64,000 bases of DNA from Amyloporia xantha. Lineage: Eukaryota > Basidiomycota > Agaricomycetes > Polyporales > Adustoporiaceae. The translations under genes were made by a program, and so were the position numbers. Under the pieces are notes generated by a model. That model saw only the letters and a program-made list of their open reading frames with translations. It searched no databases and had not been told where the DNA came from. The DNA lies in the NCBI GenBank assembly GCA_036971615.1, contig JAYKKR010000002.1, positions 62,001 to 126,000 on the forward strand, given 5' to 3'. Below, one piece after another: positions 1 to 11,677 of this stretch (position 1 is its first letter; the number at the start of each line of letters is the position of its first letter).

Positions 1-998
1 CCCTTCGAACGAGTCCCATCACAATGATCGGTCGTCCCCGGTAGAACTGTTGTTGCATGTCCAACATTCAAAGCTTGTCGTATATGTCGCGAGGCACGGG
101 AAGAATGGCAATCAAATTAGCGACAGACATGAGAAAAGCGCAGAGCGACTACCGCGCGCGGCGATATGCGGGATGATGGGATTGGAATGCGAGTTAGCTC
201 ATGCAGACCGTCAGTACTTCACTGTGGAGTAACCGCAGAACGGAGTGCGCAGATCGTGAGGTGAGTGCTATGCGACAGACGTAGGCTTATGATCGGCCAG
301 GTAGTGTGATCAGAGTGACACATGAACAGGCAGAACTAAGAGTACGAGGTTGGGTTCAATTAAAAAAGAATAGACTGCATAGGTCGCTTCATGTACGACA
401 TGACATGGGGACACCTGGTTGAGTGGGGGAGAAACAGCACGTCTGTGTATCGCAATCTCCTGGCCTCTGGAGGATTATCTTAAGTCCCGGACAATGGAAC
501 ATCACGACAAGGAGGTTCCACAAATCATGACAAGAGGAGATGCTGAATGTGTAAGGCTAGGTCGAGGACATACCAGATGGTTTCACCATGCCACGGCTAT
601 TTCAAAGCTGTAGATATGACCAACCGACAGGCTGGTCTAGCAGTAGTCGTGCTATGGCGCAGACGGCCGGAGGCAAGAGTTGAAGAGCGATACCCCAATC
701 GTAAAAGCCAGATAGAGTGACGGCAGCATCGGTAATCTAGAGCGGTAGTCTATAGGAGCGAATACGAGCTTCAGAGCTAGCGCCGCGGCAGGAGAACTCG
801 AGATGGCAGATAGAAAGGCCTCGGGTTTGCAAGACGCGAGAACGGTGAAACGATTCGGGTCCAAGTCCTAGGCGTACCGTATGCAAGCGGGAGATGATGA
901 AGCTGACGAGTCAACGACTTATCATGAGTAACCAGCGGCCAGACTGGGTGGCACTGGCGTCGGCCAACGCCCACGACGACCGACACCCGTCGGCGGGG
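1..998. repeat. M0: tail of a preceding array monomer without F-box gene
   Basis: This stretch matches the last kilobase of the gene-less monomers M3 (about 15.6-16.5 kb) and M10 (about 50.1-51.1 kb), so the window starts inside the array. It is closest to M10 at its left end. No gene is supported; the short reading frames here are not kept in the other copies. Confidence 0.75.
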
Positions 999-1265
999 CA
1001 CGTGATCCCCGATCGCCCAACGATGACGTTTAAGTTCGCGTCGGGAGGCTTTCGTCAAGACGCGCCTCAGTCGAGACGGCCCTCTGCCTGTCCCAGGCCG
1101 TGCGCGGTGCCAGCGTCGACAAGTCACTAGTCAGCACCACTGGCCTTACACACAGCAAACCGCCTCGACTCCGTCACGCTACTGCCTTAGCCATCCCTGC
1201 GTTTTTGTCAACAATATGCGACTCTCGCTTTTGCAGCGTCGCTTGTACTAGTCGTCCAACAAGAA

Positions 1266-1343
1266 CTCGACCTGATAATCATACCTACGGTTATCGTACT
1301 CGTACTCGACCTGATAATCATACCTACGGTTATCGTACTCGTA
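1266..1343 (+). repeat. 39-bp direct repeat, two units
   Basis: Two consecutive identical 39-bp units begin CTCGACCTGATAATCATACC; a partial third start follows. The homologous positions in M4 (about 16.8 kb) and M6 (about 26.3 kb) hold one unit, so M1 gained a local duplication. It can serve to identify this monomer. No function is implied. Confidence 0.85.
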
Positions 1344-3106
1344 CTCGACCGAGGTGCTCCATCAGACACCACTAGGAATACAAGGGCGTTGTCGCACCGA
1401 ACGCCACGAAGCCGTCCACTTTCTTTAGTCTGTTAACGGGGATCGTCATCATTTCATTCTCTTGCTGGAATGTTCCTCCAGGGTTAGGATCCGTGCAACC
1501 CACTATACAACGGCCCCATTTACTTGTGGGTATGTCTACTCTTTTCGGGTATATTTTCTTTGAACAGGCACACATAACGAAGGCGCACAATGAGTGACCG
1601 CTCTTTCAGAAGACATTACGTTTGGAATAAGCGGAATATGATGGTACACTCACCGCAGTGTTGATTCGGACGTCGATAGGCTCAAGGGAAGATAGATCAG
1701 GAATGAAACCTCAGGTGCTCTGCGTTCCAAGTTGCATCCACAGTATTACTCTTGATCTCGGTGAGAGTTTACTCCTGCCGTCATATCCCCACTCCTCAAG
1801 TTTTCAAATACTACGATCTATAGCAGAGGAAGACTGGCACGAGAGCATGGGTTCCCCTACACGATTTACTATTTCCATATGAATCGCTCAGTTCGCGTTG
1901 CTCATCGTGTTTGTCGTCCGCCAAGTCAGCGACTCCGGAGTCCTGGGATCGCGCGCACTCATCTTTATGGTTACCTGCGCTCTACTCTGCTACATCCCTG
2001 GCATAGCGCGCTTTCGCCACCGGAGCACTGCATCGGATCCAGACCCTGACATTCTATGCATCCTCCCATATCTATCGCTGTTGCGCCTCTGATGTTACTG
2101 TGCTCGACTCGCCTGTTTCGATGACGGGAAATGGTCCTTCTAGTAGCTGCCCTGATTGCTGCTAAACGATGAGCATCAGATCCTTCAGCCGTCCGCTATG
2201 CCGCTTCTTGTCGCAGACTATCCCCGCAATTAGGTGCTTGTTAGCATTTCTCTTGCCGTCTCTTCTGCAAGAGCTGCCAACTTCTTATCGGTCGCAGCCT
2301 GCTTACGTATGTCTAACGTGCCGACATTCCTTTAAGGATCTTTCGGATCAGGTCTTGCAGGGCTCTAGGCAGGACAGACACAAACTCCAAGAAATGACTC
2401 GTAGGAGCGAGTCTGCGCATACTCGAGTGAAAATTGCGATATACATACATTCTCAATGGGACAGTGTATCGTACTTGTACATAACGGAAATTTGCCAACG
2501 GGGAAACGCAAAACAAAAGATATTGGAAGACGGAAATTATGTCAGAAGTGACTGGACACCCGAATAGATACTTGTACAACGCGTCTCACTGGGAACGGAG
2601 CTTTATATTTTACAGAAGAACTGCCCAACGTTGGGAATAGATAAATGAAAAAAAACATACGGAGCCAGCGAACGTGCACAGGACAACAAGTTCCATTCAT
2701 GAAAAGCGGGAAAGGAGTACGATGGCCGTCGCGATCTCGACAGTCTCCGTACTGGAGGAATATCGCCATTCGCCAGCTCGACGAGCATGGACGGTGTCGA
2801 GAAGCCTTGATGAGCATTGCCACGTCATTCCATCTGTAATCCGTGCGGCCCGGCATGCTTTAGTTGGAAGTGACGCAGGGAGCTCGTGAACGGATCGGAC
2901 TGATCGACTGTCGAAAATGTGAAAAGGAAAACAGAGCGCGAGGGTGGAACGGTTGAGAAACGATCGGAAATGATGTCCAGGGACTCCGAGTAGATTGACC
3001 GGGGGATCGCAGCCCAGGTCTGGGGTATGATTACAAAGGGGATTGTAGAGCATCGACCTGCTCGTTTGGTCCAGAAATCTGTGGAATAGGTGTGACCGGA
3101 ACTTCG

Positions 3107-4403
3107 TCAATGTCCAGCCTGGCAGGGATGGAATGCAAACTGTAAATCAGCCAGATCAATGCTGTGAGGATTGAAAACGCACTGCAAAATGCCTCGCTCA
3201 CACAGCCGAGGCATGTGGGACGTCACCTGCGGCCACAATTCCCGTGCCCGAGCTTCGTGTATAGGACTATACCGAAAGTCCAAATTAAGTATAACCTCTT
3301 GAAGGTTTGAAAAAGTAGGGAGAGAAGACAGAACGTCATCCAGCCGGGCACAGCAGTCTGATCCAATTCTGGCCACGGTCGTATCCGCCGGTGAGGCATA
3401 TTTCATCAAGAAGGAAATCCCCACTCTCTTGATGGTATCGGATGTGACTTGAGAGAGACACTGAAATAGCGAGTCGTAGTTAGTACTTTCGCAGGCGTTG
3501 TATCGAATCAGGCCGAGCTCTTGAAGTCTTGAACTAGGAACAAGGCTGAGAAAGACTGCATGAGGAAGTAAATCAGGGATCAACATCGTTCCGTCAATAG
3601 AAGGATAGGGACGCACAGCGTTCTGCCCCTTCAGCAATCTGATCGTTTACGTGTTCCATATCAAAGTACAAACCCAATGTATTCAGTGATGTGCCCGCAG
3701 CATCCACCAATGCCTGTGCATGTACGGGAGGTTCAATATGATAATACTCCAAATGCAGTCGATGCAAGCGGGGAACGACACCAGCAGCGAGCAAGAGGTT
3801 CGCAATGCCAGGGATTGAGGCCCCACTGCCGAACAGTCCCAACGACGATATCCCCTCTGGCCACTTCGCAAATGCCGGAGGAGCAGCCCCATGCTCCGGG
3901 AAGGACAGATTCCAGCAGTCGAGCTGTTTGAGATTTGGGAAACAGCAGATGAGCCGACGTAGCGTGGTGATCGACGGGAAGCTGATATGAAAGAGCCTGA
4001 GGTGTGTGATTGTAGAGAAGGCCGAGAGATAGAGGAAGATCATGATGCGTGGTGCCATGTCACAAGCACGCCATTCAGCATCCATTATCTGCAGCTCATT
4101 CACCCGCGTCCATCGGCCTGCTAGCATCATGGCAAACATATTCAAATGAGGGATCGGCTTATTGTCATCAATTGTGCCGCCATTTACAGACACAATCGAT
4201 GGCCCCTTCCACAGATTTCGAATATCCTGTGCGGCCTGCACAACCTCGTCTCGGTTGTCGAAGGTCATCTTGCTGGGCAGGTTACGCCGGCTTCTGGGTC
4301 CCCACGACTTGCAGACCAGCATGCATGTCACCAGCGTACTGTAGTCGTTCTCTAGGCAATCAATGATGGAGTCCCAAACCTCTGGAGGAAGGATTGGCAA
4401 CAT
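3107..4403 (-). CDS. F1: F-box and LRR-like protein
   Basis: The coding sequence is 4403-3617 joined to 3555-3107, giving 411 aa. The 61-nt intron has a GTGCGT donor, a CTGAT branch-like site and a GCAG acceptor, and the frame phases match. The N-terminus (MLPILPPEVWDSIIDCL, then LVCKSW near residue 30) fits an F-box, which in this family binds Skp1 and makes the protein a substrate receptor of SCF ubiquitin ligases. The remainder shows repeated LxxLxL strands typical of an LRR domain. A 5'UTR intron (4409-4519, GTGAGT to GCAG) ends 5 nt before the ATG, which supports this start. F1 shares a two-residue MI insertion (RIMIFLYLS) and the strand residues QIMD with F6, although its upstream region is G-type. 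The substrate is unknown. Confidence 0.85.
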
Positions 4404-5484
4404 AACGACTGCCGATTTGACCGGTAGTGCGAGACCCGAGCGGACAGATGAGGACGAGCGAAAATCTACATGACCTCCATTGAAGTCGATCGAGCGATAG
4501 GTAAGCAGGTCGGACTCACGGTGGATAGCAGGCAGTCTTCGGAGTAAGTGCCCGTGGTCGTAACGTACTGCGCGGCGATCCAGAATCTGCGTGCGGAGAT
4601 CGTTCGCTAGCAATGGCAACGGCGGCAGGAGGTGGAGGGAAGGAAAGGCGGATGTGTCTGAAAGGGAGAGAGCAAGCTAGACGGAGAGTGTAGTAGCGTG
4701 CGAACGAGATGAGGGCGGAGGGTGAGACGTGGGCAGAGAAGACGGTGCATGTATGATAGGCCTATGTATTAGTGGCATGCACAGGATGTGCCGCCTCGAG
4801 GCAATGAGAATAGGATCTGTACTCCTCGATCGAGTCCATCAAGATACAGCCTCAGCGCTCGGGTCTTCGCAACTCCGTGGTCGACGGTGGTGCCTAGGCT
4901 ATGCATATGTCCGACTATGATCATAGCGTCGCGTCCTCTGACCAGTACCTCTTTGCCTGTGAAATTCCGTGAATAAGCATCATCCCGACGTCGTATTCGG
5001 AAGCTGCGCTGTTCATGTGTAGTCGTCAACACACTCGTCTAGAAGCATCAAAGAACCCGGATCCTTGGGTGAATGTGGCATAGAATTGTGTATTCTTTCC
5101 CTACACGTCCGGCCCCGCGACCCCATGGTCGTCAATTACGGAAGGTGCGGCATTGGAATTCTGCATATGTCCGACCACTGACATAGCATCGCGTCCTGCT
5201 CATGACAAAGAGCTCTTGCTGCAATGACCATAGCTGCCTGCCCTTTGGCTACTGAAATATGTGTACGACCACTGCAGAACCCCGACAACACTCCGCCTCA
5301 TCTAGTGACCAATGGAGGTCTGTCTTTGAATCTTCGTCTCCCCACTCCAAGAGCTCTCATATCAACGCAATGTTGACACGACGTTATGGTAGGACATCGA
5401 TATCGGGAGTGCCGATTCTGGCGGTCATCGTGCATTGGTATCGCGTTCCTCGGCCTTGCACCCCTCATTTTCTGTCACAGTGAC

Positions 5485-5500
5485 ATGGCTATATCGCCAT
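5485..5500. other. Spacer hairpin, M1 (ATGGC/GCCAT)
   Basis: Inverted repeat ATGGC-TATATC-GCCAT with a 5-bp stem, in the T:A version of the variable pair. Confidence 0.5.
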
Positions 5501-5689
5501 ATAGACATTCTATTGATTAAATTCGGAGGAGGTCCGAACATACACGCACCAGTCTTTTCGTGTATTACAAACTAAGCCGTCCATATGCTTCGACCCAGTG
5601 AGCGTGTCCTGTGCGAGATTGAAGATTGTATAAAGGTATATACGTTCGACCGTCGGCGCTACGCACGTATGCATCCTATAAGAAGACTC

Positions 5690-5750
5690 CTGAACTCCAC
5701 TTTTAGCGGCGCATCGGCATAGTCATTCAGAGTCGACAGGGCATACTTAC
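5690..5750 (-). other. Conserved intron-like element, M1 spacer
   Basis: On the minus strand a GTAAGT donor, CTGAATGAC branch-like sequence and TTCAG acceptor bound 61 nt. The element recurs in every complete spacer of the array. No convincing protein is encoded around it, so it may mark a spliced non-coding transcript or a decayed gene. Confidence 0.45.
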
Positions 5751-8700
5751 AACAGCTGAGGACTCTCGCCTGAGAGGTTGTAAGACGCACAGTGCAGGCC
5801 ACCTGCGTAACACAGGCGATACGATGTTCGAGTAAAGTTCGCGGTCCGCCACGCTCGTGCAGCTGTCTGTCGAGACTCGTCCTGGTTTAGGCATTGGTAG
5901 GAGAGTCACATTTGGTAGAAAAATAGCAGGATAGCTCAACGGCGTGCTTCATGACTGCGCCAACACACCGTGCTCGGTCCCTCTACCGCGCTAGGAATTT
6001 ACGTGCACTCCAAGCCGCATACATAGTCCGACCTCAATTACCTCCGCTTGTTTCAATGTGTCATCCTATGGAAGCTACCAGTGCCCACTCCTTCATGTAC
6101 GTCCGTTGTCGCATATCTGGTATGCAAAGCCTGTTGTACATGTCGTACGAATGATTTGCTGCTGGTATAAAGGGAGCGCCTTCCGCGAGCCGTGATATGT
6201 GCGACGGAATTGAGGACCATTTCTCCCGATGCAGACCGTGAACACAGCCGAATGAGGGCTGGAGACTGCAAAACACAATCCGGTCCTATGCGACAGCCAT
6301 ACGCCGATGATCGTCTACAACGAGGTGACCAGAGCATTGCGTGAACGGATAGGTCTAGGAGCACAAGTATGAATTTGCGGGGAATGCTGCATGTACGAGA
6401 CGACATGCGGGCATGAGACTATGCGGGCGGACGGAACGTACGTCACGATGTCCTAGTCTGTGGGAATTTAGACTACAGCGAGGAATGAGGTAGACAGTAC
6501 AAGGTCACGACGAGAAGATGAAAAGACTAGCAATGAGCTAACAGCTAGATCAAGGCATGAAACCGCGTAGGCCAGAGCGGGAGAATGAACGAGCTGTAGG
6601 AGGAAGAAGAGGAGCGAAGCGTATGCGGACATAAAAGAATAGAGACGTGGAATAGGCACACCAGCTTATAGCAGTGGTAGTGATGCAGAAGCAGCAGATG
6701 TCGAGGTACGTGATGGGTCATGGCAGCGTCAAGAGATCCAGCACCGAGGTCGACGTCCAGGCTACGTGCAGACGAGCAGAAAACGATCAAGCCGGCGAGT
6801 CAGAGGACAAAACAAGGAGGCTCGAGGTAGATATAGCTAGACATGAGCAGCACAAAGCGAGAGGACACAGCGGTGGACTACCAGCCTCATGCTGCACACC
6901 GTCACCCGTTAGCGGGACACGTGATCCCCGATCGCCAAATGATGACGTTCACTTAAGTTCGCGTTTCTCCAGATTTCTCCTGCATGCGCAGGCAGCTTTC
7001 CGCGGTCGCAGGCTTTAAATCATCAAGGTACGTACGCCTTACGTTGAACGTTGAGATGGTCCTCTCCCTCTCCCGGGCTGTGCACGGCGCCAGCGGTCGA
7101 CTTCTCACTAGTCAGCACTGCTGGAAGGCCTCACACACAGCAATTCGCATCGGCTCCGTCTGTCGTCTGTACCGCGCCTTAGCCTCCTCTGCGTGTCTAT
7201 CAACACTTTGCGGCTCTCGCGTTGGAAGCCTCGTGTGTCCTCTTCATCCGACAATGACGCAACCTGCTAATCGTTACAACTGCCCGGTTTTTACTGATGG
7301 CTATCGTACGCAAACGACTCGCAGGCGCTCCATCACACTCTGCTAGGAACACAGGGGCAGCTCGTTTGGCTGTTGAACCGAGCGGTGACTACGAAGTCGT
7401 CCACGTCTTTTAGTCTAACGTGGTCGTTACGATCATGATCTCCCTCATTCTCTTTCTGGTACGTTCCTCTAGGCTTAGGGTCTGTGCGATCCACCCTACA
7501 ACGGCTCCATTTACCTGTAGGTATGTCTACTCTCTCGGGTATATACTCTTCGATATGTCATGCATAGCAAAGGTTCCAAAGGAGCGCCCACTCTTTCAGA
7601 CGACTCTGCGCTCGGAAAGAGCGAACTGTGACGGTTCGAACAAATCGCAGTGTTGTATCGGACATCGGTAAGCTTAAGGGAAGATATATCAGTAACGAAA
7701 CCTCAGGTTCTCTGCATTACAAGTGGCGTCTATGGTGTTTGCTTGACCTCGTCGAGAGCAGTGCTCACGCCTGCCGTCATATCTCCGCTCCTTAAGTTTT
7801 CAGATACTACAATTCCAAGCAGAGAAAGACTCACACGAGAGCCGACTTGCCCTACATGATCCGCCACATCTGATACGAATTGCTCAGTCAGTGTTACTGT
7901 GAGTTGCCGTCCGCCGAGTCAGCAACTCCGGAGTCCCAGGATCGCGCGCAGCCATCTTTATTGATGACTGCACCCTACCATGCTGTACTTCGCTGCGTCT
8001 CTGGCACAGCGTGCATCTGCCGCCGGAGCCCTGCATCGAATCCAGACCCTGACGTTCTAGGCATTCTCCCATATCCATCGCTATTGCCCTCGTCCGTATG
8101 GCTTCCAACCGGAAACCATGTTTCCCATATTGCTGTCCTCGATTCGCCTGATTCGATGACGGCAAATAATCATTGTAGCAGCTGCCCAGATGACCAGCAT
8201 CATATCCTTCAGCCGTCCACTAGGCTGCTCCTCGTCGCAGACTATTTTATATATTTCCGCGCAGTCGAGGTGCTTGTTATTGTATCTCTTGCCGTCTCTC
8301 GTGGCTGTCTCTTTTGCGATAGCTGTAGCATTCGTATCAATCGCGCCCTGCGTGCGTATTTCTAACATGTTGAAATCCGTCTGAGGATCATTCGATGATC
8401 AGGGCTTGCAGGACTCGAGGCAGGATAGACACGAGCGAACTCGATGAAATAACACGTAGGAGTCAGTCTGTACACATACATATCCACTCATCGAGTTAAA
8501 ATTGCGATCTCCGTACACTCTGAATCGGACAGTATATCGTACTTGTACATAACGGAGAACTACCAATGGCCAAACTCAAAACAAAAGTTGTTGGTAGACG
8601 AAAATCACGTCAGATAACCAGACACCCGACTAAACACTTGTGGAACGAGTCTCACTGGGAACGGAGCTTACAGAAGAACAGCCTAACTATGAGAATAGAT

Positions 8701-9096
8701 CAATGAGAAAAAAAAACCACACAGATCCAGCGAACGTGCACAAGACAACAAATTCCACTCGTAAAAAAGCGGGAAAGGTGGATGATGGCCGTCGCGATCT
8801 CCACACAGTTTCCGTACTGGAGGAGTATTGCCGTTCGCTAGCTTGACGAGCATGGATGACGTGGAGAAGCCTTGTTGAGCATTGCTACGCCATTCCATCT
8901 GCAATGTGTGAATGCTCTAGTTGGAAGTGACGCAGGAAGCTTGTGAACGGATCCAGATCGGACTGGTCGGCTGTCGAAGACGTGAAGTGAAAAGAAAAAC
9001 AGAGCGCGATGGCCCGGGGACGGTTGAGAAACGAAACGATCAGAAATGATGTGCGGGTACTCCGAGTGGATTAACAACAGGATCACACCTCCAGGT

Positions 9097-10480
9097 CTAA
9101 GGTATGATCACGAAACGGATTGTAGAGCATCGACCTCCTCGTTCGGTGTAGAAATCTGCGGGATAGAACGTGTGACTGGATCCCGCTCGATTTGCAATCT
9201 GGCAGGGATGGAATGCAAACTGTAAATCAGCCAGATCGATACTGTGAGGATTGAAAACGCACTGCAAAATGCCTCGCTCACACAGCCGAGGCATGTGGGA
9301 CGTCACCTGCGGCCACAATTCCCGTGCCCGAGCGTTGTGTATAGGACTAAACGCAAAGTCCAAATTAAGGATAACCGCTTGAAGGTTTGAAAAAATAGGG
9401 AGAGAAGACAGAACGTCATCCAGCCGGGCACAGCAGTCTGATCCAATTCTTGCCACAGTCGTATCCGCCGGTGAGCCATATTTCATAATGAAGTAAATCA
9501 CCACTGTCTTGATGGTATCGGATGTTACTTGAGAGAGACACTGAAATAGCGAGTCGTAGTTAGTACTTTCGCAGGCGTTGCGTTGATACAGGATGAGCTC
9601 TTGAAGTCTTGAACTAGGAACAAGGCTGAGACAGACTGCATGAGGAAGTAAATCAGGGATCAACATCGTTCCGTCAATAGAAGGATAGGGACGCACAGCG
9701 TTCTGCCCTTTCAGCAATCTGATCGTTTACGCGTCCCACACCAAAGTCCAAACCCAACGTATTCAGTGATGTGCCCGCAGCATCCACCAATGCCTGTGCA
9801 TGTACGGGAGGTTCAATATGATAATAGTGCAAATACAGTCCATCCAAGCGGGGAACGACACCAGCAGCGAGCAAGAGGTTCGCAATGCCAGTCATTGAGG
9901 CCCCACTGTCGAACAATGCCAACGACGATATCCCCTCTGGCCACTTTGCAAATGCCGGACGAGCAGCCCCATGCTCCGGGAAGGACAGATTCTCGCAGTG
10001 GAGATGTTTGAGATTTGGGAAGCAGCAGATGAGCCGACGTAGCGTGGTGATCGACGGGAAGCTGATATCAAAGAGCCTGAGTTCTGTGATTGTAGAGAAG
10101 GCCGAGAGATAGAGGAAGATGCGCGGTGCCATGTCACAAGCACGCCATTCAGCATGCTCTATCCACAGCGCATTCACCCGCGTCCATCGGCCTGCTAACA
10201 TCGCAGCGAACGTGCTCAGATGAGGGATCGGCTTATGTTCACCTAATCTGCGGCTGCCACCTACAGACACACTCGATGGCCCCTTCCACAGATTTCGAAT
10301 ATCCTGTGCGGCCTGCACAACGTCCTCTCGATTGTGGAAGGTCATCTTGCTAGGCAGGTTATGCCGGCTTCTGGGTTCCCACGATTTGCAGACTAGCATG
10401 CATGTCACCAGCGTACTGTAGTCATTCTCTAGGCAATCGATGACGGAGTCCCAGATTTCGGGGGGAAGGATTGGCAACAT
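9097..10480 (-). CDS. F2: F-box and LRR-like protein with extended C-terminus
   Basis: The coding sequence is 10,480-9697 joined to 9635-9097, giving 440 aa, with the family's 61-nt intron between. The F-box is MLPILPPEIWDSVIDCL to CKSW. The ATG at 10,480 is the first in its frame after an upstream stop, and a 111-nt 5'UTR intron (10,486-10,596, GTAAGT to GCAG) ends 5 nt before it. Compared with its siblings the TGA stop has become CGA (residues CQIANRAG replace CQAGN-stop), which adds about 30 residues of former 3'UTR. Strand residues differ strongly from the other copies, for example HLHCEN where F1 has QLDCWN. The family role is substrate recognition in SCF ubiquitin ligases; the target is unknown. 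Confidence 0.85.
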
Positions 10481-10845
10481 AACGACTGCCGATTTGACCG
10501 GTGGTTCGAGACCGGAATGGACAAATGAGGATGAATGAGAGCCTACATGACCTCCATTGAAGTCAATCGAGCGATACTCAAGTAGTTCGGACTTACGATG
10601 GATAGTAGGTAGACTTCCGAAGACCCGTAGTTGAAAGTACTGCGCGATGGTTCTGAATCAGCGTGCAGTCTCGGAATCGTTGCTGGCAAAAACAATAACG
10701 GCAGGAGGTGTGGGGAAATGGTGGTGGGTAAGTCTTGAAGGGAGAATGTAAACTGGATGTCGGATGGAGTGTGGTAGTGCGGTACCGTAGATGCAGGAGG
10801 AGAGTGAAGATGCGGGGATGTGGGGGGAGAATGCGGCACGCAGGT

Positions 10846-10854
10846 CTATATAAG
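10846..10854 (-). promoter_or_regulatory. TATA box candidate for F2
   Basis: CTTATATAG on the minus strand lies about 370 bp upstream of the ATG; removing the 111-nt 5'UTR intron gives a leader of about 230 nt. It is nearly symmetrical (CTATATAAG on plus), so transcription in the other direction is possible. All H-type copies have it; G-type copies have weaker TATA-like sequences. Confidence 0.5.
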
Positions 10855-11418
10855 CTCGGGCCACTTCGACATTGCCTCGAGGCAAGAGGCGCACAGGGGC
10901 AGTGGGGATCTGTACTCGTCGATCGAGCCTATCAAGATACAGCCTCAGCGCTCGGTCCTCCGAACTCCGTGGCCGTTAATTATGAGAGGTGCGGTGCTAG
11001 GCTCTGCATAGGTTCAATCACTAGCACAGTGTCGCGTCATCTGCCCGGTAACCCTTGAGCTGTGAAATTCCTCGGGTCAGCATTTCGATCGTCAACGCGC
11101 GCGTCCCCTGTGTGAAGCACAGACTAACGCATTCTTACCCTACAGCCGCCTTATGACAAAGAGCTCTCGCTGCAATCACCACAGCTGCCTTAGCATCGGC
11201 TACCAAAAATGCATACAGCCTGACCGAACAACACTCCGCCTCATCCACTGACCAACGGAAATCAGTCTTTGAATGTTTGTCTCCCATTTCCAAGAGCTCT
11301 CGTATCAACGCAACGTTGACACGACGATGGGGCGAGTCGTTGACATCTGGAGCGCCTTTCGCAGCCATCCTGCATTGACTTCACGTGCATCGATCGTCTC
11401 ATCTTCGGTAGGGGAGAC

Positions 11419-11434
11419 ACGGCTATATCGCCGT
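11419..11434. other. Spacer hairpin, M2 (ACGGC/GCCGT)
   Basis: Inverted repeat ACGGC-TATATC-GCCGT. Relative to M1 both members of the second stem pair changed (T:A to C:G), so pairing is kept. Confidence 0.5.
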
Positions 11435-11617
11435 ATGGATATTTTATGGATTCAATTCTGAGGAAGACCGCACCTACACGCACCAGTCATCACGTATGTT
11501 ATGAACCACGCCACCTACATACTTCGACTCGGTGAATGTGTCCCGGTACCAAGTTCAAGGCATATATAGATGTTCGACCGTCGGCGGTGCGCACACACGC
11601 ATCCCATAAGAAGCTTC

Positions 11618-11677
11618 CTGAGGATAAAGTTTAGTTGTGAGTCGGCATATATACCAGATTAGACAGTGCATACTCAC
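11618..11677 (-). other. Conserved intron-like element, M2 spacer
   Basis: 60 nt from a GTGAGT donor to a CCTCAG acceptor on the minus strand, followed by GAAGCTTC. This is the H-type version. Confidence 0.45.

Larger units (their letters stand above)
999..6917. repeat. M1: array monomer with F-box gene, G-type spacer
   Basis: The monomer runs from its CACGTG anchor to the next one (5919 bp). It holds about 2 kb of spacer, gene F1 on the minus strand, and a G-type spacer. The F-box cassette absent from gene-less monomers covers about 3000-5445. In 999-3106 I see only a 39-bp direct repeat and short unconserved reading frames. In 4520-6917 I see the F1 leader region, a hairpin, a conserved intron-like element and a GTATAAAGG sequence. 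Confidence 0.85.

Noticed and set aside
894..1130. 78-aa plus-strand frame at the anchor motif (also 25911, 35408, 50988)
   Set aside because: It is absent from M2, M3, M5, M7 and M9 and broken in M4, and it has no domain. Conservation there is better explained by the CACGTG-containing DNA.
7630..7660. GGTTCGAA-like sequence reminiscent of a tRNA T-arm
   Set aside because: No matching acceptor, D-arm or anticodon arm can be folded around it.
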